DNA from: an uncultured Bacteroidota bacterium
GTDB lineage: Bacteria > Bacteroidota > Bacteroidia > Flavobacteriales > Flavobacteriaceae
NCBI GenBank assembly: GCA_902604715.1
Contig: CACLAD010000011.1
Span: 1 to 39,230, forward strand
DNA length: 39,230 nt
Direction: 5' to 3'
A program made the position numbers and the translations under genes. Shown in pieces: positions 1 to 9,096 of this stretch; positions within the stretch are counted from its first letter, which is position 1, and every line of letters begins with the position of its first letter. The notes under the pieces were generated by a model, which saw only the letters and a list, made by a program, of their open reading frames with translations, was not told the DNA's origin and did no database searches.

Positions 1-1712
1 ATTAAACTTACTGCTGTTTTTTCTCCTATTCCATCAATGTTTATTAACTCTGAGTCTATAAATTGATTATCCCTTCTGTTTCTATATTGTCTTAAACTAA
101 ATCTGTGAGCCTCATCCCTGAGTTTTTGTATTAATTTTAGTGATTCTGATTTTTTATCAATGTAAATAGGTGTGCTTTCACCAGAAAAATAAATTTCTTC
201 TAATCTTTTTGCAATTCCAATAATAGTTACGTCATCATAAACCCCCAATTCCTTTAGGGAACTAACGGATGATGAAAGCTGACCCTTACCTCCGTCTATT
301 ATGATCAGGTTTGGTAAACTTTTATTTTCATTTAATAACCTTGAATATCTTCGAAATACCACCTCTTTCATTGAGGCAAAATCATCTGGACTTGTAACAG
401 AACGTATATTAAAATGTCGATAATCTTTTTTTGATGGTTTACCACTTTTAAAAACAACGCAGGCGGAGGACGGAAATGTTCCTTGAAAATTAGAGTTATC
501 AAAACATTCAATATGTACTGGCAAGGAATCCATGTTTAGGTCTTTTTGTAAAGTTTTTAATATCCTAATTAGACTATTCTCTGACTGTGAAGTTAATTTG
601 GACTTAAAGAAGTTTATCTTATAATTTTTGATATTCCTAATTGACATATCAATTAGACGCTTTTTTTCACCAACTACAGGCACAAAGGACTTCCTGTAAT
701 CTAATGATTCAACAAGAATATTTGAACACATCTGTTTTGATTTTGATAAAAACTTCACTTTAATCTGCGAAATTAATTGTTCTAATATTATTTTATCCTC
801 TTTAACATTTGATTTCTTAACATGTGTGTTGAATGAACTAATTATATAACCATTTGAAATTTGAGTGAAATTAATATATGCATGATTTTCATCTGAAATT
901 ATTGAATATATGTCCAAGTCCTTAATCTTGGAACTCACAACCATAGATTTTGATTGATAATTTTCTAATGCCTTGAGTTTACTCTTACACTCGTCTGCTT
1001 TTTCATATTCTTCTGAATCTGCAAAGGCTGTCATTTCTTTTTTTAATTGAATTTTAGACTTTGAGAATTTTCCTTTCAAAATACTTTTGACAGACGAAAT
1101 TATTTTATTGTATTTATTCTCTGAAATTAAATCTTCAGATGAAAAATCGTCTTTTTCAAAACCAAGGATGATAAAATGTCCATTTTTTTCAAGAACCCTT
1201 AACGATAGTTTGATCTGAGGATCATTGATGATTCTTTGGTTTAAATTATAATTAGTTTTTCTTATTGGGTATATATTATATATTAAATCTAAAAGAGTAT
1301 TTATTGTCTTGATATTGGTATAGGGGCCAAAATAATCAGATCCGTCATTAATCACTTTTCTGGTTAAAAAAATTCTTGGAAACCTTTCATTCTTTATGCA
1401 AATCCAAGGGTATGATTTCCCATCCTTTAGAAGAATATTGTATTTAGGTTTAAACTTCTTGATTAAATTATTTTCAAGAAGAAGAGCATCAGACTCTGTT
1501 TCAACAAGTATAATTGAAATATCTTTAATGTTTGTAACCAGGGATCTGGTTTTTTCATCAGATTTTTTTCCAGTGAAATATGACCTGACCCTATTTCTTA
1601 AATTTTTAGCTTTCCCAACATAAATTACATTGTCAGAATCGTCTAAGAATTTATATACACCGGGGGATTTGGTTAGATTATTTAAAATGTCTGAAATCGC
1701 ATTTTTAGGCAT
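1..1712 (-). CDS. uvrC: Excinuclease ABC subunit C (UvrC), 3' end cut by window
   Basis: UvrC makes both incisions in nucleotide excision repair after UvrAB marks a lesion. I read it from an ATG at 1712; 570 codons are in the window and a few tens of residues are missing at the C-terminus. The N-terminal GIY-YIG nuclease is visible (SPGVY ending at residue 20, YVGKAKNL at 31-38, Arg41, Glu80). A UVR/coiled-coil segment follows (around AFADSEEYEKADECKSKL), then the RNase-H-like nuclease with its acidic residues in ECFDNSNFQG and IIIDGGKGQL and the His in RDEAHRF. The start of the helix-hairpin-helix (GIGEKTA) lies at the window edge. Oddity: the cysteine-rich segment normally found between the two halves (CLEYH...NC.GPC) is replaced around residues 166-186 by a stretch without cysteine. 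It is the last visible gene of the minus-strand array, 48 bases after the DksA-like gene. Confidence 0.95.
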   Translation of the reverse strand, partial: MPKNAISDILNNLTKSPGVYKFLDDSDNVIYVGKAKNLRNRVRSYFTGKKSDEKTRSLVTNIKDISIILVETESDALLLENNLIKKFKPKYNILLKDGKSYPWICIKNERFPRIFLTRKVINDGSDYFGPYTNIKTINTLLDLIYNIYPIRKTNYNLNQRIINDPQIKLSLRVLEKNGHFIILGFEKDDFSSEDLISENKYNKIISSVKSILKGKFSKSKIQLKKEMTAFADSEEYEKADECKSKLKALENYQSKSMVVSSKIKDLDIYSIISDENHAYINFTQISNGYIISSFNTHVKKSNVKEDKIILEQLISQIKVKFLSKSKQMCSNILVESLDYRKSFVPVVGEKKRLIDMSIRNIKNYKINFFKSKLTSQSENSLIRILKTLQKDLNMDSLPVHIECFDNSNFQGTFPSSACVVFKSGKPSKKDYRHFNIRSVTSPDDFASMKEVVFRRYSRLLNENKSLPNLIIIDGGKGQLSSSVSSLKELGVYDDVTIIGIAKRLEEIYFSGESTPIYIDKKSESLKLIQKLRDEAHRFSLRQYRNRRDNQFIDSELINIDGIGEKTAVSL

Positions 1713-1716
1713 ATTA

Positions 1717-1724
1717 CAAAAATA
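1717..1724 (-). promoter_or_regulatory. Candidate -7 element before uvrC
   Basis: On the minus strand this reads TATTTTTG, an exact match to the Bacteroidota -7 consensus TAnnTTTG. It ends 4 bases before the uvrC ATG, so a transcript from it would have almost no leader. No clear TTG lies at the -33 position. A chance match in AT-rich DNA is possible. Confidence 0.3.
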
Positions 1725-1760
1725 CCACGAAAATTAATTAAGTATAAATAAACAGGTGTG

Positions 1761-2144
1761 CTATTTCTGTAAATTCTTTGCTTCAATACTTAACGTCGCA
1801 TGTGGCACAAGCTTAAGCCTATCTTTGGAAATGAGTTTTCCTGTAACTCTACAAATTCCATAAGTTTTATTCTCTATTCTGATAAGTGCGGTTTTTAAGT
1901 CTCTTATAAATTTTTCTTGTCTGAGTGCTAGTTGAGAATTTGATTCCTTACTCATTACAGTACTACCCTCATCAAAGGCCTTAAATGTGGGAGAAGTATC
2001 CTCAGTACCATTATTATGGTCATTCATGTAGGCGCTTTTGATAAGTTCAAGGTCATGTCTAGCCTTGTCAATTTTTTCGTTTATTAATTTTTTAAATTCT
2101 GCTAAATCAGAATCTGAATATCTAATATTTACATCTTTACTCAT
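1761..2144 (-). CDS. TraR/DksA-family protein lacking most zinc ligands
   Basis: A 127-residue small protein with the DksA layout: a helical N-terminal coiled coil (residues about 10-95) and a C-terminal globular tip region ending in PHATLSIEAKNLQK. DksA proteins bind in the secondary channel of RNA polymerase and modulate transcription. Here the zinc finger is degenerate: only the first Cys of the usual four remains (YGICRVTGKLI), the second aligns with Thr, and the last two with Ser and Ala in TLSIEA. As I recall, this form is common in Bacteroidota, so it is probably functional rather than decayed. It lies 4 bases after ileS and is probably co-transcribed with it. Its exact target is not shown by the sequence. 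Confidence 0.85.
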   Translation of the reverse strand: MSKDVNIRYSDSDLAEFKKLINEKIDKARHDLELIKSAYMNDHNNGTEDTSPTFKAFDEGSTVMSKESNSQLALRQEKFIRDLKTALIRIENKTYGICRVTGKLISKDRLKLVPHATLSIEAKNLQK

Positions 2145-2148
2145 AGCT

Positions 2149-5100
2149 TTAAACTTTAGTTATAAATATTTTGGTTTTTAATTTATCAAAAATTACATCT
2201 GAACCGCCGTCAACTTTTACATTAAATTGAACTGTATTGGAAAGCGTTTCAGACTTTACATATTCAATATTTTTATTAATTGCATTTTTGATTTCGTCAT
2301 CACCATTGAAAATTAAATTGATTCTGTCAGTTACTTCAAAACCATTAGATTTTCTTAAGTTTTGAACTTTGCTGACAACCTCTCTTGCTATTCCTTCATC
2401 CCTTAGCATATCATCAATGGTAATATCTAATGCTACTGTGATATTTCCTTCATTTGCAACCAGCCATCCTTCAATATCTTTTGATGAAATTTCAAAATCA
2501 TCAATATCGAAAGTTATAGTTTTTTTATCAATTAATAAATCTATTTTTCCTGTTTTTTCTAAACTTAAAATACTAGAATTATCTAAAGAATTTGTAAGAT
2601 TGGTGATTTCTTTCATGTACCTTCCATAAGTAGGGCCTAGTTTTTTAAAATTAGGCTTTATAGATTTCACTAATAAATCAGATTCTCCTTCTAAAAACTC
2701 AATCTTTTTAACGTTAACCTCCCTCTTAATTTCATCAGCGATGCTATTGACTATTTCTTTTTGATTTAAACTATTTAAGGGAATTAAAATTTTTGATAAA
2801 GGTTGTCTGACCTTAATTTTCTCCTTTGCACGAAGGGATAGTATTAATGATGAAATTATTTGTGCGTATTTAACCTTTTCTTCAAGCTTTTTATCAATTT
2901 TTGATTTATCAGCAACAGGAAAATTCTCTAAGTGAATACTTTCACTAAAACTTTGATTTAAATTTTTACTCAAATCAATAAATAGCCTATCCATAAAGAA
3001 AGGAGAAATTGGGGCTGATAATTTAGCAATATTTACAAGTACATCAAATAAAGTTTGAAATGCTGAGATTTTATCTTTTTCATAATCACCTTTCCAAAAT
3101 CTTCTTCTGCTTAATCTTACATACCAATTACTAAGATTATCAATTACAAAACTATTAATTGCTCTGGCAGCTTTAGTTGGCTCATAATCATTGTAATATT
3201 TATCCACTTTGATAATTAGTGAATTAAGCTCCGATAAAATCCATCTATCCAATTCTGGCCTTTGATCAAACTTAATCTCTTTTTCATCATATTTAAACCC
3301 GTCAATATTTGCATATAATGCAAAAAAGGAATAGGTGTTATATAAAGTGCCAAAAAATTTTCTTTTCACCTCATCAACACCATTGAGATCAAATTTTAAA
3401 TTATCCCATGGGTTAGAATTCGAAATCATATACCATCTTGTAGCGTCGGGGCCAAAATCTGAAATAGTCTGAAATGGGTCAATAGCATTTCCTAATCTTT
3501 TTGACATTTTTTGCCCGTTTTTATCTAGTACTAGTCCATTTGAAACAACATTTTTATACGATACCGAGTCAAAAACCATTGAGCTAATCGCATGTAATGT
3601 ATAAAACCAACCTCTTGTTTGATCAACACCTTCTGCAATAAAATCAGCAGGGAAAAATCTCTTTTTGTCGATATATTCTTTATTCTCAAATGGATAATGC
3701 CATTGAGCGTATGGCATACTTCCTGAATCAAACCAAACATCGATTAAATCTGATTCTCGAAACATTTTTTTTCCGGTTTTTGAGGTTAAAATAATATCAT
3801 CAACTATATTTTTGTGCAGATCAATTTTCGAATAATTTTTTTCAGAAAAATTATTAGGCTGAAAATCCGAAAAGGGATTTTTTTTCATAAAGCGTGAACT
3901 CACTGATTTCTCAATTTCATTAATTAATTCCTCAATTGAACCAATACATATTTCTTCTTTTCCGTCTTCAGTTCTCCAAATTGGTAAAGGAATTCCCCAA
4001 AATCTAGATCTTGAAAGATTCCAATCATTTACATTCTCTAGCCACTTTTCAAATCTTCCCTCGCCCGTTGATTTGGGTTTCCAATTAATTTCTTTGTTTA
4101 ATGCAACCATCTTATTACTACAGTCGGAAGCCTTAATGAACCAAGAATCAATAGGGTAATACAATATTGGCTTATCAGTCCTCCAGCAATTTGGGTAACT
4201 ATGTTTATATTTTTCTACTTTGAAAGCTTTATTCTCTGTTTTAAGCTTAATTGCAATTTCTACATCAACAGACTTTTCAGGAATATTTTCTAATTTATAA
4301 TATTCGTTTTTTACAAACTTACCTGCAAGTTCTCCCATTTCTGCTCTAAATTTGCCCTGTAAATCCACTAATGGTACTAATTCGTCTGATTCGTCTTTCA
4401 CAAGCATTGGCGGAACAGGTGGGTTTGCAGCTTTTGCAACTAAAGCATCATCTGCACCAAATGTTGGTGCAGTATGTACTATACCAGTACCGTCACTGGT
4501 AGTAACAAAATCTCCAATTATAATTCTAAATGCATTTTCAGGGCTAGAAAAGGGAGTAGCATAATCTAGAAGCTGTTCATATTTAATATTTTTTAAATCT
4601 TTTCCTTTGAAAGTTGATTTTTTATAATAGGGAATAGACTTGGCGTCAAATACGTAGTTTTTTATTTCTTTTAGATCATTTACTTCAAAATAATTTCCAG
4701 AAAATTGCTTTGAAATCAATTCATCTGCAAGAATATAATCAGCTTTTAAACCTGTGTACTGATTAAATGATTTGATGAGTGAATAATTTATTTTAGGGCC
4801 AACGGTTAGAGCAGTATTACTTGGCAATGTCCAAGGGGTTGTTGTCCAAGCCAAAACAAAGACATCATCTTCTGAATCTAGAAAATCGGGTAAATTATCT
4901 TTAATCAACTTAAATTGTGCAGTTACAGTAGTATCGGTAACATCTTGATAAGTGCCTGGCTGATTTAACTCATGAGAGCTTATAGCAGTTCCAGCTTTAG
5001 GTGAATAGGGCTGTATAGTATAGCCCTTGTACATTAAGCCCTTTTTGTAAATCTGTTTCAATAACCACCATACAGATTCCATGTACTTTGATGTGTAGGT

Positions 5101-5547
5101 TATATAAGGGTCATCTACATCAACCCAATAACCCATCTTTATGGTTAAATCGTTCCAAATATCTGTATACTTCATTACGGCCTTTTTACATTCCTTATTG
5201 TAATCTTCAATCGTAATTTTTTTGCCTATATCTTCTTTCGTAATACCAAGAGAATTTTCAACACCTAGCTCGATAGGAAGACCGTGTGTGTCCCATCCTG
5301 CTTTTCGCTGAACATGATAACCCTTCATGGTTTTGTATCTAAGAAAAATATCTTTTATAGACCTTGCCAAAACATGGTGAATACCCGGAAGGCCATTTGC
5401 TGATGGTGGGCCCTCAAAAAAGATAAAAGGATTTTTGTCTTTGGATTGTTCTAAAGATTTTTTAAAAATATCTTGATTCTTCCAATACAAAAGAATTTCA
5501 TCAGAAATTTTTGAAAGATTCAATTTTTTATATTCCTTAAAAATCAT
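2149..5547 (-). CDS. ileS: Isoleucyl-tRNA synthetase
   Basis: Class I aminoacyl-tRNA synthetase charging tRNA-Ile in the cytoplasm; 1132 residues, the long form usual in Bacteroidota. The catalytic domain carries PPSANGLPGIHHVLAR (residues 47-62), where GIHH replaces the textbook HIGH motif. The CP1 editing domain shows AWTTTPWTLPSNTAL (near 233) and GTGIVHTAPTFGADD (near 351-365). The second ATP signature is KMSKR (near 680). The anticodon-binding region follows, including WYVRLSRRRFW. The start at 5547 gives the expected N-terminus with the helix before FFEGPPSANG. The gene is read into the DksA-like gene after a 4-base gap; a candidate promoter lies just upstream, so it may start its own transcript as well as being read from radA. 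Confidence 0.98.
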   Translation of the reverse strand: MIFKEYKKLNLSKISDEILLYWKNQDIFKKSLEQSKDKNPFIFFEGPPSANGLPGIHHVLARSIKDIFLRYKTMKGYHVQRKAGWDTHGLPIELGVENSLGITKEDIGKKITIEDYNKECKKAVMKYTDIWNDLTIKMGYWVDVDDPYITYTSKYMESVWWLLKQIYKKGLMYKGYTIQPYSPKAGTAISSHELNQPGTYQDVTDTTVTAQFKLIKDNLPDFLDSEDDVFVLAWTTTPWTLPSNTALTVGPKINYSLIKSFNQYTGLKADYILADELISKQFSGNYFEVNDLKEIKNYVFDAKSIPYYKKSTFKGKDLKNIKYEQLLDYATPFSSPENAFRIIIGDFVTTSDGTGIVHTAPTFGADDALVAKAANPPVPPMLVKDESDELVPLVDLQGKFRAEMGELAGKFVKNEYYKLENIPEKSVDVEIAIKLKTENKAFKVEKYKHSYPNCWRTDKPILYYPIDSWFIKASDCSNKMVALNKEINWKPKSTGEGRFEKWLENVNDWNLSRSRFWGIPLPIWRTEDGKEEICIGSIEELINEIEKSVSSRFMKKNPFSDFQPNNFSEKNYSKIDLHKNIVDDIILTSKTGKKMFRESDLIDVWFDSGSMPYAQWHYPFENKEYIDKKRFFPADFIAEGVDQTRGWFYTLHAISSMVFDSVSYKNVVSNGLVLDKNGQKMSKRLGNAIDPFQTISDFGPDATRWYMISNSNPWDNLKFDLNGVDEVKRKFFGTLYNTYSFFALYANIDGFKYDEKEIKFDQRPELDRWILSELNSLIIKVDKYYNDYEPTKAARAINSFVIDNLSNWYVRLSRRRFWKGDYEKDKISAFQTLFDVLVNIAKLSAPISPFFMDRLFIDLSKNLNQSFSESIHLENFPVADKSKIDKKLEEKVKYAQIISSLILSLRAKEKIKVRQPLSKILIPLNSLNQKEIVNSIADEIKREVNVKKIEFLEGESDLLVKSIKPNFKKLGPTYGRYMKEITNLTNSLDNSSILSLEKTGKIDLLIDKKTITFDIDDFEISSKDIEGWLVANEGNITVALDITIDDMLRDEGIAREVVSKVQNLRKSNGFEVTDRINLIFNGDDEIKNAINKNIEYVKSETLSNTVQFNVKVDGGSDVIFDKLKTKIFITKV

Positions 5548-5573
5548 TGGTTTTTTACAATTTATTGAGTGAA

Positions 5574-5581
5574 CGAAAATA
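5574..5581 (-). promoter_or_regulatory. Candidate -7 element before ileS
   Basis: Minus-strand TATTTTCG matches the TAnnTTTG consensus at 7 of 8 positions. It lies in the 51-base gap between radA and ileS and would give a leader of about 20 bases. The -33 element is not clear, so support is moderate at best. Confidence 0.3.
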
Positions 5582-5598
5582 CTAAATTTCCTTAATTA

Positions 5599-6957
5599 TT
5601 AAGAAATCTTATCAATCAAATCCTCAATACTAGATAAATTAACTACCTCAATTTTTTTTGCGATAACTGCATCACAATATTTTGAAATAAATATTTTTGA
5701 GAAACCTAATTTTTCTGCCTCTTTTACCCTTTGATCAACTCTATTTACAGGCCTAACTTCTCCTGATAGTCCGACCTCAGCTGCAAAACAATAATCTTCA
5801 GGAACATTAATATTATTATTAGAAGACAAAATTGCAACGATTATTGCTAAATCAGTTCCTGTATCCTCAACTTTCAAGCCTCCAGTTATATTCAAAAAGA
5901 TATCCTTAGAGGCCAAATGAAGACCGGCTCTTTTTTCAAGTACAGCTAGTAACATATTAAGTCTCTTTGTATTAATTCCCATAGTACTTCTTTGAGGTGT
6001 TCCATATACTGCCGTACTAACCAATGCTTGGACTTCGATTAGAAAAGGTCTAGAACCTTCAACAGATGAACAGATAGCTGTACCACTTAGTTTTTGATCA
6101 GAATTGCCAATAAGAATTTCAGAAGGATTAATTATTTCCTTCAGTCCCTCGGATACCATTTCATAAATTCCAATTTCATTAGTCGAGCCAAATCTATTTT
6201 TCTTGACTCTTAATATTCTATATAAATGATTTCTATCCCCTTCAAATTGTAAAACGGTATCAACCATATGCTCAAGAACTTTTGGACCGGCTATGTTGCC
6301 ATCTTTATTAATATGTCCAATTAATAATATTGGAATCGAAGTTTTTTTACCAAAATTTATTAGCTCAGCAGTACATGTTTTGAGTTGAGTTATGGTGCCC
6401 TGCATTGAATCAACCAAACTTGTTGTCAAGGTCTGAATTGAATCTATAATTAAAATATTTGGTTTAATTTTTTCTGCTTGGTAAAAAATATTTTCTAGTT
6501 TATTTTCTGAATATATAAGACAATCATTATTAGAATATTTTATTCTGTTAGCTCTAATCTTAATTTGATTATCACTCTCCTCACCTGAAACATACAATAC
6601 CTTACTACTTATTTTTAAAGAAATCTGTAAGAATAAAGTACTTTTACCGATTCCGGGTTCACCTCCCAAAAGAGTTATTGAACCAGGAACAATTCCCCCA
6701 CCTAAAACTCTATTAAATTCATTGTCTTTAGTTTTAATCCTAAATTCATTTTGAATGGTAATTTCATCAATTGATGTGGGTTTGTTTGAAGTCATATTCA
6801 AATCTGACTTAGTATGGTCCCATAAATTTTCGGTTGAAACTTGTATGATTTCTTCAACGATTGAATTCCAACTTCCACACTTATTGCATTGACCTTGCCA
6901 TTTAGAATATTCAGCCCCACACTCTTGACAATGAAAAGTTGTTTTAGTCTTTGGCAT
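5599..6957 (-). CDS. radA: DNA repair protein RadA (Sms)
   Basis: RadA is a RecA-like ATPase that helps branch migration and processing of recombination intermediates. The 452 residues show all family parts in order: an N-terminal zinc finger with Cys10, Cys13, Cys24 and Cys27; Walker A GGEPGIGKST (98-107); Walker B ILIIDSIQT (about 168-176); the RadA-specific KNRFG motif (253-257); and a C-terminal Lon-protease-like domain (from about residue 290, with RSTMGINTKRL and the EVGLSGEVRPV region). Nothing is missing. It starts 3 bases after the stop of the esterase-like gene, so it is very likely co-transcribed with the pan genes upstream, while ileS follows after 51 bases. Confidence 0.97.
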   Translation of the reverse strand: MPKTKTTFHCQECGAEYSKWQGQCNKCGSWNSIVEEIIQVSTENLWDHTKSDLNMTSNKPTSIDEITIQNEFRIKTKDNEFNRVLGGGIVPGSITLLGGEPGIGKSTLFLQISLKISSKVLYVSGEESDNQIKIRANRIKYSNNDCLIYSENKLENIFYQAEKIKPNILIIDSIQTLTTSLVDSMQGTITQLKTCTAELINFGKKTSIPILLIGHINKDGNIAGPKVLEHMVDTVLQFEGDRNHLYRILRVKKNRFGSTNEIGIYEMVSEGLKEIINPSEILIGNSDQKLSGTAICSSVEGSRPFLIEVQALVSTAVYGTPQRSTMGINTKRLNMLLAVLEKRAGLHLASKDIFLNITGGLKVEDTGTDLAIIVAILSSNNNINVPEDYCFAAEVGLSGEVRPVNRVDQRVKEAEKLGFSKIFISKYCDAVIAKKIEVVNLSSIEDLIDKIS

Positions 6958-6960
6958 AAA

Positions 6961-8139
6961 CTAGTAATTAAAATCCTCTTCTATCCTGTTTGCAAGTTCA
7001 AGTAGATATTCTTTTGTCAGACCCTTAACTTCTCTCATATTATACGCTGACCTATAAATATACATTGCTTTCTCTGGGTCACCTGTTTCTTCGATAAATC
7101 TACCTCTGTAATAACTTGGTAAAATTGTTCCTGGATACTCTTGTTTTGCTAATTGAGATAGATCGTTGTATAAATCAAAAAACTCGTTTTCTTCAATGTA
7201 TTCCTCAATAGCCATAAAGTCATTCATTGATATAGTTTTGTCTATATCATAGAAGTCCTTAATTAGCTTATATCTGTTTGTAAGATAATCAATAGGGGAA
7301 ATCTCAAGATTTGATATGATTGAATCATATTCAATCTTATCTATATCAGAATACATTGAATATATAGATCTTATTGATTTTGGAACACTTAAGGATGGTA
7401 AGATATAATGATTTTCTTCATCAAATATTAAAGATTCAAATTTTAGATTTTTATTACTAATGGAATCCAAAGAATTTTTTAGCTCAGAAACATTTTTATA
7501 AATAGTCTCAAAATCTTTTTTTGAGGATGATAAGGTATAGACAATTTTTGAATTAGTTTTTGATAAATTTTCACTTAAGTAGCTATTCATATTTTTTGAC
7601 ATCTTCGGACTTATGGCAACAACTGCTTGAAAAACAGGGTTTTTTTTCAGCAGAAAAAAATTGGCAAAGTTTGCAGTTCTCTCCTGCCCTAAAATAACTC
7701 TGAAATTTGAAATTCTATAATTTTTAGAAAAGTAGGGGATAATTTCATTTACGATAAAATCATAAAAAGAAGCGGTTGATGTAATTGGCGTATGTGTAAT
7801 ATTATCGAGTACACTTGAATCCTTAAATCTTGTTTCTTTTTGATTAATTCCAACAATCAAATTTTCTGGAATATCCCCCCAGTAAGATAAATAATCAACA
7901 CTACCAGCAACAATATTAAACATATAATCACCGTCTAAAACAACAATCAAAGGATATTTTTTATCTGGATTGGTATCATAAGACCGAGGTAATTGAATTT
8001 CTATGGGACGTTTTTCATTTAAATATTTTGATAAAATAGTATCATTAATTCGAGAAACATATGAAGAATCTAAATTTTGAGAGAATGAAAGGTTTACAAA
8101 CAATGTAAATATTAAAATATTTAGGGCGTATTTTTTCAT
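6961..8139 (-). CDS. Secreted alpha/beta-hydrolase (esterase-D-like) protein with altered nucleophile elbow
   Basis: A 392-residue protein with an N-terminal signal peptide (ending near FSQ, residue 21), so probably periplasmic. The central part resembles the putative-esterase family: KYPLIVVLDGDYMF (61-74), LIVGINQKETR (94-104), and FYDFIVNEIIPYFSKNYRI (125-143), the helix that precedes the nucleophile strand. Where GHSxGG is expected it has G151-Q-E153-R-T155-A, so the Ser nucleophile is replaced by Glu. A His that could be the triad base is in ENHYILP. The last ~80 residues look like a short TPR-like helical repeat (DPEKAMYIYRSAYNM). It overlaps the flippase-like gene by 4 bases. I infer a non-hydrolytic or altered activity; the substrate is unknown. 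Confidence 0.75.
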   Translation of the reverse strand: MKKYALNILIFTLFVNLSFSQNLDSSYVSRINDTILSKYLNEKRPIEIQLPRSYDTNPDKKYPLIVVLDGDYMFNIVAGSVDYLSYWGDIPENLIVGINQKETRFKDSSVLDNITHTPITSTASFYDFIVNEIIPYFSKNYRISNFRVILGQERTANFANFFLLKKNPVFQAVVAISPKMSKNMNSYLSENLSKTNSKIVYTLSSSKKDFETIYKNVSELKNSLDSISNKNLKFESLIFDEENHYILPSLSVPKSIRSIYSMYSDIDKIEYDSIISNLEISPIDYLTNRYKLIKDFYDIDKTISMNDFMAIEEYIEENEFFDLYNDLSQLAKQEYPGTILPSYYRGRFIEETGDPEKAMYIYRSAYNMREVKGLTKEYLLELANRIEEDFNY

Positions 8140-9095
8140 GACTTATTTCTGTTAATGAAAGGTAATATAAATAAGGATAATCCACCAAAAATTATAACCA
8201 TCATTGTTTGGGATAACCAACTTACCCAACCAAATGCCAAGCCAGTCGTTGATTGAACTCCGTACCAACCTAATGATTCCTCAACCGCAAGTGGATATAT
8301 ACCTATTCCTCCATTTGAAAGCACAATCGATATTGCTGCCAGAGTAAAAGAAATCATAAACTGATAAAATGCAACTTCATGTAACTCGAAAAATGCCATT
8401 GAGGTAGCCCAAAACATTAGTATATACATTAACCATATAAAAATGCTGTGTAAAATGAACGGAACTCTTTTTTTCATTTTAAAAATAATCGTCAGACCTT
8501 CTATAACTCCTGAGAAAAAATTTAAAATAGATTTATAATACTTTGATTTTTTTAAGACCCTGTTTGACACAAATAGTATTATAATAATTACTCCAACACA
8601 GATAATAATTACAGATATTTCGGTATTCTCGATTGATGAAATTAATTTATCTGAAATTCTGTTAAATTCAAAGATTAATCCTGTAGCAATAATTGTTAGA
8701 ATACAAATTACATCGACAGCTCTTTCAGCGACTATAGTACCAATTGTTTTGTCAAGAGGTATTTTTTCATATTTTGAAATCATTGTAGCTCTAGCAACAT
8801 CGCCTGCTCTTGGTATCGTGTAATTTATAAGATAAGCAGAAAAAACAGCCAAAACACTATTAATAAAGCCTAGTTTATATCCCATAGGCTCAATTAAATA
8901 TTTCCATCTGTAGGATCTTGAGATATGACTTAATGCACCCAAAAAAATCCCAACAAAAACCCATAAATAGTTAATTTCATAAAAATATTTTGTGAAATCT
9001 GTAAAACCGATATTTCTAAACGAAAAAAATATACAGAAAATCCCAATAGAAATGGGTAATAAAATTTTAATGTAGCTTTTTAATTTTTTTGACAA
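8136..9095 (-). CDS. Flippase-like membrane protein (lysylphosphatidylglycerol synthase TM region / UPF0104 family)
   Basis: A 319-residue integral membrane protein with about eight hydrophobic segments, starting with ILLPISIGIFCIFFSF. Family marks are SHISRSYRWKYLIEPMGY (about 56-73), PRAGDVARA (around residue 96) and ERAVDVICIL, which are typical of the transmembrane part of MprF and of AglD/UPF0104 proteins. There is no C-terminal aminoacyl-transferase domain, so it is not a full MprF. Members of this family are thought to move or handle lipids or lipid-linked sugars, but the substrate here cannot be read from the sequence. It starts 1 base after panD and overlaps the following gene by 4 bases, consistent with translational coupling. 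Confidence 0.85.
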   Translation of the reverse strand: MSKKLKSYIKILLPISIGIFCIFFSFRNIGFTDFTKYFYEINYLWVFVGIFLGALSHISRSYRWKYLIEPMGYKLGFINSVLAVFSAYLINYTIPRAGDVARATMISKYEKIPLDKTIGTIVAERAVDVICILTIIATGLIFEFNRISDKLISSIENTEISVIIICVGVIIIILFVSNRVLKKSKYYKSILNFFSGVIEGLTIIFKMKKRVPFILHSIFIWLMYILMFWATSMAFFELHEVAFYQFMISFTLAAISIVLSNGGIGIYPLAVEESLGWYGVQSTTGLAFGWVSWLSQTMMVIIFGGLSLFILPFINRNKS

Positions 9096-9096
9096 A

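Noticed and set aside
1140-1290. Frameshift explaining the missing UvrC cysteines
   Set aside because: The other two minus-strand frames meet stop codons in this stretch, and the reading frame is continuous from the GIY-YIG domain to the UVR region.
1396-1623. Open frame of 75 codons on the plus strand
   Set aside because: Lies wholly antisense to the UvrC N-terminal domain, which is clearly conserved; no family resemblance.
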